DNA of 5,557 nucleotides from positions 1 through 5,557 of the forward strand of contig JBNAWB010000218.1 of assembly GCA_049699975.1 (NCBI GenBank). Direction: 5' to 3'. The DNA is from CAZAGD01 sp049699975 (GTDB taxonomy: Bacteria > Desulfobacterota > SM23-61). A program made the translations under genes and the position numbers. The notes under the pieces were generated by a model. It made no database searches and was not told where the DNA came from. It saw only the letters and a program-made list of their open reading frames with translations. Shown piece by piece: positions 1-5,557 of this stretch (positions are counted from its first letter, which is position 1; every line of letters begins with the position of its first letter).

Positions 1-115
1 GTGAGGGGTTAAGAACAGCAGATGTCATTTATTTAATGCTCTCATTAATAATTTCTTTCGCAAAATAAGGACGCGGTAAGCACGATTGATGAACAATAAG
101 CAAACAATTATTTAC

Positions 116-694
116 TTAACGATAAGGACGGTAGGGTCGCCAGTAGTAATAGTGATGATAATGGTAGGGATAGTGATAATAAAAGTAAAAGTGCCCATAC
201 CAAGGATAAACATAAATATACTTTGGAGCTTTTTCCCATAATTTAATTTCTTTGGCTAAAATAACAGGAACGGTGAGGGTGATTCCTTCTACAGGTATCT
301 TTTCTAAGCCGGTTACTTCCCCGACGACGCTTATTTCTCGACCTGCTTGAAAGATGGCCGGGTCTAAGAAATCTTGGTATTTTACCAAAAAACGCCCAGA
401 AGATTGATGCAAATCTACTGGTCTTCTTTCATAATCTAATTCAGTCTGCCGGACAACAATGATGGTCTCTTCTGGCCTATTTTTCGTTTCAATAATTACT
501 CCGCCCCATAAAACTTGTTTCCCGATATAGGCTGTGATATCTTTCTTGACGTCTTGATAAGTAATACTCTCATCCACTTGGCGCATCAATTCTTTAGAAA
601 AAGGGGCACACGAAGCGCAGAAAAATAATAATGGTAAAATAATTATTTGGCCTCTTATTAAAGTAAAAAATCTATTATTAATTTTTAGTTTCAT
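116..694 (-). CDS. Slp-family outer-membrane lipoprotein with Tyr/His-rich C-terminal tail
   Basis: This is a 192-residue exported lipoprotein of the Slp/YeaY type. The N-terminus has a basic start, a hydrophobic stretch (residues 17-25) and a lipobox-like CASC, making Cys29 the probable lipidated residue. Cys at -3 is unusual. Ala30 at +2 is not the inner-membrane Asp signal of E. coli, so outer-membrane sorting is likely. The body (about 40-153) shows family-like blocks: LWGGVI (62-67), a GRF (100-102), FLDP (109-112) and a closing LW (152-153). Slp proteins are starvation- or stationary-phase-associated in E. coli; their biochemical role is unclear. Residues 159-192 are a low-complexity tail with 15 Tyr and 5 His in 34 residues, ending in an RPY repeat. 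The gene lies 86 bases after livF on the same strand with no clear terminator between them, so read-through from liv is possible. The ATG at 694 is the only standard start before the signal peptide, but its ribosome site is poor. Confidence 0.87.
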   Translation of the reverse strand: MKLKINNRFFTLIRGQIIILPLLFFCASCAPFSKELMRQVDESITYQDVKKDITAYIGKQVLWGGVIIETKNRPEETIIVVRQTELDYERRPVDLHQSSGRFLVKYQDFLDPAIFQAGREISVVGEVTGLEKIPVEGITLTVPVILAKEIKLWEKAPKYIYVYPWYGHFYFYYHYPYHYHHYYYWRPYRPYR

Positions 695-709
695 TTTCCC
701 AAGGGAAAA
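694..709 (-). repeat. Inverted repeat (hairpin) abutting the slp start codon
   Basis: The sequence contains TTTTCCC, two bases, then GGGAAAA, a perfect 7-base inverted repeat. In the mRNA it can fold into a short stem with a CUUG loop whose last paired base is the A of the AUG at 694. It could restrict ribosome access to the start, but the stem is short and A/U-rich. The repeat is seen directly; the function is inferred. Confidence 0.5.
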
Positions 710-729
710 GTTCTTTAAAATTTTTATTA

Positions 730-736
730 CTCCTTT
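730..736 (-). promoter_or_regulatory. Strong Shine-Dalgarno-like AAAGGAG lacking a nearby standard start
   Basis: AAAGGAG sits 35 bases upstream of the slp ATG, too far for normal initiation. No ATG, GTG or TTG lies at the usual distance below it. The slp frame is open here, and an ATT codon at 719-721 falls 8 bases after it, which would be a rare AUU start. The weak GGGA directly before the ATG has only 2 bases of spacing. This site may therefore serve slp in an unusual way, or be coincidental. Confidence 0.4.
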
Positions 737-780
737 AATTTATGATCTCATGGATTTTTTCCCGAAGCAAGAGCTTTTCT

Positions 781-1500
781 TTATCCCCCTAAGTAAGCTT
801 TCTTTACATGTTCGTTATTAATCAAAGCGGAGGTGTTTCCTTCCATAATAATAGAACCTCTTTCCAATACATAACCTTTTTGCGCTAAGCGCAAAGCCAT
901 GCGGGCATTCTGTTCTACCAAAATAATCCCTACCTTCTGCTGATTTATATCCTGGATTATCCGACCCACTTCTCTAACTATGAGTGGCGCAAGGCCCAAA
1001 GAAGGCTCATCTAAAAGGAGAAGTCGCGGATTAGACATAAGCGCGCGCCCAATAGCTAACATTTGTTGTTCTCCGCCGCTTAGGCTACCAGCTTTTTGAT
1101 TTCTTCTTTCTTTAAGCACTGGGAAATGGGCGAAAACGTTTTCCAGATCTTTTTGGATTTCGGCCTTTTCTTGGCGCCGAAAAGCACCCATGAGCAAGTT
1201 TTCCCTTACGGTCATGTATGGGAAAACTCTTCTTCCTTCAGGGACGTGGGCAATGCCCAGACGAACAATTTCCTGGGGCGAGAGACCATTAATTTTTTTC
1301 TGCTGGAAATAAATTTCTCCGCCAGCAATATGGATTAAACCAGATATTGCCCTTAGAGCGGTGCTTTTCCCGGCGCCGTTGGCCCCAATCAGAGTGACTA
1401 TGCTGCCGCTTTCCATGCTTAAAGAGATACCTTTGAGTGCTTCTACTCTTTCGTAAAAAACTTTTAAGTGATCAATTTGAAACCATTCGCTCCCATTCAT
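781..1500 (-). CDS. livF: Branched-chain amino-acid-type ABC transporter ATP-binding protein LivF
   Basis: This 239-residue cytoplasmic ATPase is one of the two nucleotide-binding subunits that power HAAT-family import. Visible motifs are Walker A GANGAGKST (39-47), the LivF-typical VPEGRRVFP block in the Q-loop region (86-94, with Glu88 in place of Gln), the signature LSGGEQQ (140-146), Walker B LLLLDEP (160-166, catalytic Glu165), D-loop SLGLAP (167-172) and LVEQN (194-198), where Gln197 replaces the switch His. PEGR and VEQN separate LivF from LivG. The C-terminal AYLGG is also typical of LivF. Length is normal. Its ATG overlaps the livG stop as ATGA (1497-1500), a sign of translational coupling; no strong separate ribosome site is seen. 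It is the last transporter gene of the operon. The substrate cannot be read from an ATPase. Confidence 0.97.
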   Translation of the reverse strand: MNGSEWFQIDHLKVFYERVEALKGISLSMESGSIVTLIGANGAGKSTALRAISGLIHIAGGEIYFQQKKINGLSPQEIVRLGIAHVPEGRRVFPYMTVRENLLMGAFRRQEKAEIQKDLENVFAHFPVLKERRNQKAGSLSGGEQQMLAIGRALMSNPRLLLLDEPSLGLAPLIVREVGRIIQDINQQKVGIILVEQNARMALRLAQKGYVLERGSIIMEGNTSALINNEHVKKAYLGG

Positions 1501-2261
1501 ATTATTCTTTCGCTTCCCAGATAAGCTTCAATTACCTGCGGGTTATTTTGAATTTCTTGGGGAGATCCTTCGGCGATCTTGCAGCCGTAATTTAAGACCA
1601 CGATTCTTTGGCTAAGGCCCATGATGGCTTTCATATCATGCTCCACCACAACGAGCGTTATCCCTTGGTCTCTTAAGTTATGCAATAGTTTGATGAATTG
1701 GGCGGATTCTTCAGCATTCATTCCGGTGAGCGGTTCATCGAGCAGGAGCAATTTGGGAGAAGCAGCGAGAGCAATGGCCACGCCGAGGGCGCGCTGATGG
1801 CCGTGGGGTAAGTTTTTGGCTAACTCATCCTTCACCGAGGCTAAGCCCATATACTGTAGAATATCCGAGCTTCTTTGCCGAATTTTGGCTTCAGATGCTT
1901 TGGCCCGCGCAGAATTGATGAGCAAATCCCAAAAATTGGCTGGGACTTGTAAGTGGTGGGCGATGATAAGGTTTTCCAAGACTGTTTTGTTTTTAAAAAG
2001 GTTGGTCGTTTGAAAAGTGCGCAGCAGTCCTTTTTGGGCTATTTGGTCAGGGCGCAGCCCGGTTATATCCTCGCCAGCAAAATATATTCTCCCAGAAGTG
2101 GGAGGAAGAAAGCCGCTAATTATATTGTAAAGCGTTGTCTTTCCGGCCCCGTTAGGCCCGATCAATCCTAAAATAGTGCCAGCCTCGAGTTCAAAGCTTA
2201 CTTCACTCAAAGCCGCCAGGCCGCCAAAATGTTTGCTAATATTCTGCACCTGCAAAAGCAT
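1497..2261 (-). CDS. livG: Branched-chain amino-acid-type ABC transporter ATP-binding protein LivG
   Basis: This 254-residue ATPase is the partner of LivF. Motifs are Walker A GPNGAGKTT (35-43), Q-loop RTFQ (Gln84), a long helical insert (about 102-130) characteristic of LivG, a non-canonical signature LPHGHQ (151-156) where most ABC proteins have LSGGQ, Walker B LLLLDEP (171-177, catalytic Glu176), a D-loop with LTGMN (178-182) and a switch His208 in VEHDMKA. LivG proteins commonly carry LxYGxQ-like signatures, so this is a family variant and not damage. The ATG at 2261 lies 3 bases after the livM stop. No good Shine-Dalgarno is visible, so translation probably depends on ribosomes finishing livM. 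Length is normal and the frame is intact. Confidence 0.97.
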   Translation of the reverse strand: MLLQVQNISKHFGGLAALSEVSFELEAGTILGLIGPNGAGKTTLYNIISGFLPPTSGRIYFAGEDITGLRPDQIAQKGLLRTFQTTNLFKNKTVLENLIIAHHLQVPANFWDLLINSARAKASEAKIRQRSSDILQYMGLASVKDELAKNLPHGHQRALGVAIALAASPKLLLLDEPLTGMNAEESAQFIKLLHNLRDQGITLVVVEHDMKAIMGLSQRIVVLNYGCKIAEGSPQEIQNNPQVIEAYLGSERII

Positions 2262-2264
2262 AAT

Positions 2265-3200
2265 TTAAAAAGATTTCTTTCGCCGCATTCGAATGGGCAA
2301 GCTAATTAATCCGCCGGGCAAAAGAAACATGACTAAAATTAAAATAACGGCATAGATTATTGGCTCATATTCCTTGGCCACTCGCAAAATTTCGGGGATC
2401 AGGGTTAGAAAGAAAGAGCCTAACAGGGGTCCGAAGACACTGCCGCCACCGCCGACCAGCACAAAAATCAAACAGTAAATAGATTGCCAAATAGTAAAAA
2501 ATTCAGGGCTGGTGAAATTGAAATAATGGGCATAAAAACTACCGCTCAGTCCAGCAAAAAAACAGCCTATACAGAAAGCGATGATCTTGTATTTCATGAT
2601 GTTAATGCCAATAGATTCAGCTAGGGTATCGCTTTCGTGAATAGAGGAAAAAATTTTCCCGAGGCGGCTTTGGTCAATACGCACCATGACCACATAAGTA
2701 ACTAAAGCCAAGGCCAGAAGCAAGTAGTAATAAGGAAGGCGAGAGGTAAAACGGATCGTCAAAAAAGGATCGGGTGCAGGAATGTTAGCTAGGCCGCCAT
2801 ATCCACCGAGAAGACTTGGCCAGTGGATGATAATCAATCTGATAATTTCCGCGAAAGCAAAAGTGATGATGGAAAAGTAAACCCCTTTGATGCGTAACGT
2901 AGGATAACCGATAAGCAAAGCTACTAAAGCTGAAATTATACCGGCTAAGGGAAAGGCGATCCAAAATGAAAGCCCGCCCTTCATCACTAATAAAGCGGAA
3001 GAGTAAGCTCCGATAGCCATATAAGCAGCATGACCCAGAGTAAGCTGTCCAGTGGACATGATCAAGCGCACTCCCCAGGCCGCAACTGTCCAAATTCCAG
3101 TGGTGATCAAAATATTCAGCACATAAGGGTCTTGGGTAAAAAAAGGGAAAACAGCAATAATTATTAATAGAGACCAGGAGCTTAGCTTTTTTTTAACCAT
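2265..3200 (-). CDS. livM: Branched-chain amino-acid-type ABC transporter permease LivM
   Basis: This 311-residue polytopic inner-membrane permease pairs with LivH to form the translocation path. Hydrophobic segments lie near residues 9-21, 26-48, 56-73, 78-98, 107-126, 156-173, 205-226, 237-268 and 279-300. Recognisable family blocks are GQLTLGHAAYMAIGAY (51-66), LRIKGVYFSIITFAFAEI (102-119), the GGYGGL loop (132-137), the cytoplasmic coupling region around SIHESDTLAESIGI (186-199) and VGGGGSVFGPLLG (249-261). A basic tail RMRRKK (304-309) follows the last segment. The frame is also open to a TTG at 3206, but AGGGA at 3211-3215 is 10 bases from the ATG at 3200 and only 4 from that TTG, so I chose the ATG. 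It overlaps livH by 8 bases and ends 3 bases before livG. Confidence 0.95.
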   Translation of the reverse strand: MVKKKLSSWSLLIIIAVFPFFTQDPYVLNILITTGIWTVAAWGVRLIMSTGQLTLGHAAYMAIGAYSSALLVMKGGLSFWIAFPLAGIISALVALLIGYPTLRIKGVYFSIITFAFAEIIRLIIIHWPSLLGGYGGLANIPAPDPFLTIRFTSRLPYYYLLLALALVTYVVMVRIDQSRLGKIFSSIHESDTLAESIGINIMKYKIIAFCIGCFFAGLSGSFYAHYFNFTSPEFFTIWQSIYCLIFVLVGGGGSVFGPLLGSFFLTLIPEILRVAKEYEPIIYAVILILVMFLLPGGLISLPIRMRRKKSF

Positions 3201-4050
3201 GGCCAAATAATCCCTGCGGGCGAAATAAGAGAACTAACATAATAAGCGCGAAACCCAATATTTCGGTTACGTCGCCCAGGAAAGTGTTACCGATGCTTTC
3301 GACAAACCCCAAGAGTAAACCGCCAGCGATAGCTCCAGGGATACTGCCCAAACCGCCGATAACGACTACCACCAAAGCTTTGAGTACGGCGTGCATTCCT
3401 AAAAAAGGATTGACGAAGAAGAGCGGGGCCAAGAGAGCGCCCGCAGCTCCGGCTAAGGCAGAGCTGATAGCCATGCATAAAGTAAAGGTGGCGTCCACGC
3501 CAATTCCCTGCAGGGCCGCAGCTTCTCGATCTTGAGCTACAGCCCGCATAGCTTGTCCCATCTTTGAATATTTTATATAAAGAGTAAGCGCAGCCATTAA
3601 TATCATAGCCATTACGATGACGGCAATGCGTTCCAAGGAAAGAGTAACTCCCCAAAATTGGATAATCCCCGGGAAGGCGGGTGAGACAGAGCAGTCCTTT
3701 TCGCCGAAAATTAACAAAGCCAAGCCACCTATGAGCATAGCTAAGCCCAGGGCAATAACCAGGCTCGGGTCGTGTTGATCCCGGAAAGGACGAAAGAAGA
3801 AGCGGTAAACTAAAACGCCCAAGGCCGCTATTATAATCATGCTTAAAGCGAGAGAGGTAAAATAATTAAATCCCAGACGTTCAGCAAAAAGATAGGTGAC
3901 AAAGGCTCCGAGCATGTAAAATTCGCCATGAGCAAAGTTGAGCAGCCGCATGATGCCATAAATGAGACTGAAGCCCGAGGCTATCAAGACGTAAGTCATC
4001 CCTAACATCAGGCCATTAACTATAACCTGAATAAAAAAACCTGCCGGCAT
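3193..4050 (-). CDS. livH: Branched-chain amino-acid-type ABC transporter permease LivH
   Basis: This 285-residue inner-membrane permease is the partner of LivM. Family marks are the N-terminal NGLMLGMTYVLIASGFSLI segment (12-30) followed by RLLNFAHGEFYMLGAF (35-50), where NFAHGE is a LivH hallmark. A cytoplasmic coupling region MRAVAQDREAAALQGIGVD (168-186) contacts the ATPases. VVIGGLGSIPGAIAGG (229-244) and a closing LLFRPQGLFG (274-283) complete the pattern. I see about eight hydrophobic segments. A TTG at 4056 would add two residues, but AGGA at 4059-4062 is 8 bases from the ATG at 4050 and only 2 from the TTG, so the ATG is preferred. The gene begins 10 bases after the livK stop, and its ribosome site overlaps that stop. 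Confidence 0.96.
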   Translation of the reverse strand: MPAGFFIQVIVNGLMLGMTYVLIASGFSLIYGIMRLLNFAHGEFYMLGAFVTYLFAERLGFNYFTSLALSMIIIAALGVLVYRFFFRPFRDQHDPSLVIALGLAMLIGGLALLIFGEKDCSVSPAFPGIIQFWGVTLSLERIAVIVMAMILMAALTLYIKYSKMGQAMRAVAQDREAAALQGIGVDATFTLCMAISSALAGAAGALLAPLFFVNPFLGMHAVLKALVVVVIGGLGSIPGAIAGGLLLGFVESIGNTFLGDVTEILGFALIMLVLLFRPQGLFGHG

Positions 4051-4058
4051 ATTCAATT

Positions 4059-4062
4059 TCCT
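4059..4062 (-). promoter_or_regulatory. livH Shine-Dalgarno (AGGA) overlapping the livK stop
   Basis: AGGA shares its first two bases with the livK TAG stop (4061-4063) and lies 8 bases before the ATG at 4050. It rules against the TTG at 4056, which would have only 2 bases of spacing. The overlap suits re-initiation by ribosomes leaving livK. Confidence 0.7.
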
Positions 4063-5260
4063 AAGGAAGCATAGGCATCATGGTGCCGCGGTTTACCAAT
4101 TTACCGCCGAGGAGCTCGGAGACATAAACAGGGGTAATAATCTGGCGTTTAATGCCATAGTAAGCCTGGCCAGCAAATTTTGCTGGCCCAAAGATAGTAT
4201 GCCAAGTATCCACTTTTTCCATAGTGTCTTTAACGACCGTCGGATCCAAGCTACCAGATTTTTCAATGGCCTGCACAAGAATGTCCAAATATACATGGTA
4301 TTTGGGAGTTACTGGGTCAAAAGGCTGGCCATATATGGCCACATAATCATCGTAATATTTTCTCTGCCCCTCCGTCGTATAAGCCCCCAGGAGATCATGA
4401 GTATTGCTAATATGCCCTTCAGCATTCTTTACTCCCGCAATCTTGCAGAATTGCACCGGATCTATAGTTGTCCCGGCAAAAGTTTTTCCTTGGTAACCTA
4501 ATTCACGTACCTGTTTAACGATGAGGGCCTGATCGCCTGGAGGAGCGCCGGTGAAGTCGATAAAGTCGGGCTTGTGGATGAGAAGTTTATTCAATAAAGG
4601 ATAAAAATCTGAAGTGCCGCGTTCATAAAATTGGGAAAAGACTACTTGGTAACCATTTTGCTCGGCAATGCGTTTACAGTCTTTTTCAATGGACCAGCCG
4701 CTGGCATCGTTGGGTTCAATGAAGGCCACAGTCTTGAGCTGGGGATAAGTTTTTTTCAGCCAAGGATACATCCCCTGAAGAATTTCGTTGGAGGTTAAGA
4801 CCATGCGAAAAGAATAGGGTTTATCAGGAGCGAGAACTTCCTTGGCATAAGAATTTACCAGGAATAATATTTTTTGAGGTTCAGTAATTGGTTGCACGGC
4901 CAAAATAACGGCTGAAGATTGAGAGCCATGGATAAATTTTACTTGGTCGCGATTGACCAATTTCTCAGCGGCCATTCTTCCAGCAGCAGCGTTATATTTA
5001 TCATCTTCCCAAATAATTTCAATCTTGTATTTTTCGCTACCCACCAGCAATCCGCCGCGGGCGTTCACTTCTTTTTGTTTCACGGTGATCGCCTTCTGGG
5101 CCGCTAATCCCCAGGTGGCACCTCTTCCGGAAAGCGGGAAAATTGCCCCCATCTTCAAAATCTTTTCTGGGGCGGAGAAACTCACCCCTGGCAAACAAAT
5201 AATTAAGCAGCATATAACTCCCCCTACCATTCCCCAAAATCTCCAACCTTCTGGCTTCAT
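4061..5260 (-). CDS. livK: Periplasmic substrate-binding protein of the LivK/HAAT type
   Basis: This 399-residue periplasmic-binding-protein-like (Peripla_BP_6 type) receptor captures the substrate for the LivHMGF complex. The signal peptide has basic residues near the start (to Arg7), a hydrophobic core (about 8-23) and probable cleavage after SFS (Ser29), giving mature APEK. The three Cys in the core (17, 18, 22) do not fit a lipobox, so a soluble protein is expected. Family-like features are KMGAIFPLSGRGATWG (36-51), EVNARGGL (64-71), the first-lobe strand with WEDDK (84-88) and FIHGSQSSA (109-117), a loop position where relatives contact the ligand's amino-acid group. The frame runs upstream to a TTG at 5275, but AGGAGGT at 5266-5272 would then lie inside the gene; it is ideally placed for the ATG at 5260. 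Substrate is uncertain: branched-chain amino acids, amides, urea-like compounds and aromatic or other carboxylates are all used by relatives. Confidence 0.93.
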   Translation of the reverse strand: MKPEGWRFWGMVGGVICCLIICLPGVSFSAPEKILKMGAIFPLSGRGATWGLAAQKAITVKQKEVNARGGLLVGSEKYKIEIIWEDDKYNAAAGRMAAEKLVNRDQVKFIHGSQSSAVILAVQPITEPQKILFLVNSYAKEVLAPDKPYSFRMVLTSNEILQGMYPWLKKTYPQLKTVAFIEPNDASGWSIEKDCKRIAEQNGYQVVFSQFYERGTSDFYPLLNKLLIHKPDFIDFTGAPPGDQALIVKQVRELGYQGKTFAGTTIDPVQFCKIAGVKNAEGHISNTHDLLGAYTTEGQRKYYDDYVAIYGQPFDPVTPKYHVYLDILVQAIEKSGSLDPTVVKDTMEKVDTWHTIFGPAKFAGQAYYGIKRQIITPVYVSELLGGKLVNRGTMMPMLP

Positions 5261-5265
5261 AGCCC

Positions 5266-5272
5266 ACCTCCT
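5266..5272 (-). promoter_or_regulatory. livK Shine-Dalgarno AGGAGGT
   Basis: A near-perfect match to the 16S rRNA tail, with AGGAGG spaced 6 bases (TGGGCT) from the ATG at 5260. It decides the livK start against the upstream TTG at 5275 and suggests the binding protein is translated strongly. That is usual for these systems, which need the receptor in excess over the permease. Confidence 0.85.
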
Positions 5273-5277
5273 CAAAA

Positions 5278-5294
5278 GATCACCTCTGGTGATC
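5278..5294. repeat. Perfect 7-base inverted repeat GATCACC/GGTGATC before the livK ribosome site
   Basis: GATCACC, a 3-base spacer, then GGTGATC form a perfect dyad 5 bases upstream of the livK Shine-Dalgarno. In the mRNA it can fold as a 7-bp hairpin with an AGA loop followed by UUUU. It could be a repressor operator or an RNA structure affecting livK initiation. With four U and a short stem it is a weak terminator candidate. Confidence 0.6.
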
Positions 5295-5418
5295 CAAATT
5301 TATGGAAAAAGGAAAATTAAATGGCCTTTTAAAATAGCCCGAGCCGAGTTAAAAATGGGAAATGCTAAACTATTTATGCTGATTTATACCGTTTATTTCG
5401 GTGAATCTTATTACTGGC

Positions 5419-5454
5419 AGATCAAGGAATAATTATTTCTATTTTCTTTGATCT
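5419..5454. repeat. Inverted repeat AGATCAA/TTGATCT near the predicted transcription start
   Basis: AGATCAA at 5419-5425 and TTGATCT at 5448-5454 are perfect inverted copies 22 bases apart. They sit just downstream of the predicted -10 box, where a repressor site or a 5'-end RNA stem could lie. The arms share the TGATC core with the dyad at 5278-5294. Confidence 0.4.
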
Positions 5455-5456
5455 TG

Positions 5457-5484
5457 ATTTTAAGGAATCAGATAAAAAAGTCAA
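5457..5484 (-). promoter_or_regulatory. Candidate sigma70-type promoter of the liv operon
   Basis: TTGACT (5479-5484) and TAAAAT (5457-5462) each match the consensus at five of six positions and are 16 bases apart, giving a start near 5450. It is the best promoter-like pair I found upstream of livK. AT-rich DNA produces such matches by chance, so this is a candidate only. Confidence 0.5.
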
Positions 5485-5557
5485 TATATTTATTTTCTGA
5501 CTGTCGATCACTTTTGAAATTCGTACCTACTTCAGGCGGGAGGGAGAGAGGCTCATT

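Larger units (their letters stand above)
5261..5557 (-). other. liv leader and upstream intergenic region
   Basis: These roughly 297 bases carry no gene I can support. They are AT-rich except near the right edge. They contain a candidate promoter, two inverted repeats built on GATC, a phased ATTTAT-like repeat and the livK ribosome site. If the promoter at 5457-5484 is the right one, the livK 5' untranslated leader is about 190 bases, long enough for leader-level control. I recognise no known riboswitch. Confidence 0.6.

Noticed and set aside
33..48. Inverted repeat TTAATG/CATTAA downstream of slp as a terminator
   Set aside because: The 6-base stem has a single G-C pair and no T-run follows on the minus strand, so it is too weak to call as an intrinsic terminator.
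32..115. In-frame continuation of slp after its TAA for 28 sense codons to the next TAA
   Set aside because: No readthrough signal is seen and the tail resembles nothing I know; 28 open codons are unremarkable by chance.
754..780. Terminator between livF and slp
   Set aside because: Only a 4-base AAGC/GCTT stem is present before an A-rich stretch on the transcribed sense, not a T-run.
3284..3655. Open frames of 83 and 122 codons within livH on both strands
   Set aside because: They are shadows of the clear LivH permease frame and show no domain-like sequence.
5057..5260. livK as a lipoprotein
   Set aside because: The Cys residues at 17, 18 and 22 lie in the hydrophobic core and lack a small residue at -1, so no lipobox is present; a SFS cleavage site follows.
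5302..5337. 11-codon plus-strand frame (MEKGKLNGLLK) in the leader
   Set aside because: No ribosome site precedes it, it opposes the operon, and it is too short to support.
4953..5432. 159-codon plus-strand open frame over the livK start and leader
   Set aside because: Two thirds of it is antisense to the strongly supported livK N-terminus, it has no good ribosome site, and its product looks like antisense translation.

Overview
The window holds a complete branched-chain amino-acid-type (HAAT/Liv family) ABC transporter operon on the minus strand. It is followed by one gene for a Slp-family outer-membrane lipoprotein on the same strand. The substrate-binding protein, two permeases and two ATPases are all full length, in the order K-H-M-G-F. 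The Slp-like gene implies a diderm (Gram-negative) cell. The mid-to-low GC content, the LivG variant (LPHGHQ signature, VEHDMKA switch region) and the look of the binding protein suggest a Desulfobacterota-like (former Deltaproteobacteria) bacterium. That placement is an impression from memory and is not proven by the sequence.

Layout, right to left (direction of transcription): positions 5261-5557 are a leader and intergenic region with a plausible sigma70-type promoter (5457-5484), several inverted repeats and a strong Shine-Dalgarno site. Then come livK (4061-5260), livH (3193-4050), livM (2265-3200), livG (1497-2261) and livF (781-1500). They are packed with gaps of 10 and 3 bases and overlaps of 8 and 4 bases, so they almost certainly form one translationally coupled operon. 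After an 86-base gap comes the slp-like gene (116-694). Positions 1-115 hold no gene I can support.

The binding protein should capture a small substrate (branched-chain amino acid, amide or a related carboxylate) in the periplasm and deliver it to the LivH-LivM channel, with LivG-LivF supplying ATP hydrolysis. The Slp-like lipoprotein is a separate envelope protein, and its link to the transporter is only positional.

For three genes the longest open frame begins at TTG, but ribosome-binding-site spacing favours an ATG a few codons in: livK 5260, livH 4050 and livM 3200. I found no undescribed multi-gene system. The items most worth a second look are the Tyr/His-rich tail of the Slp protein, the odd translation start of that gene, and the inverted-repeat-rich liv leader.
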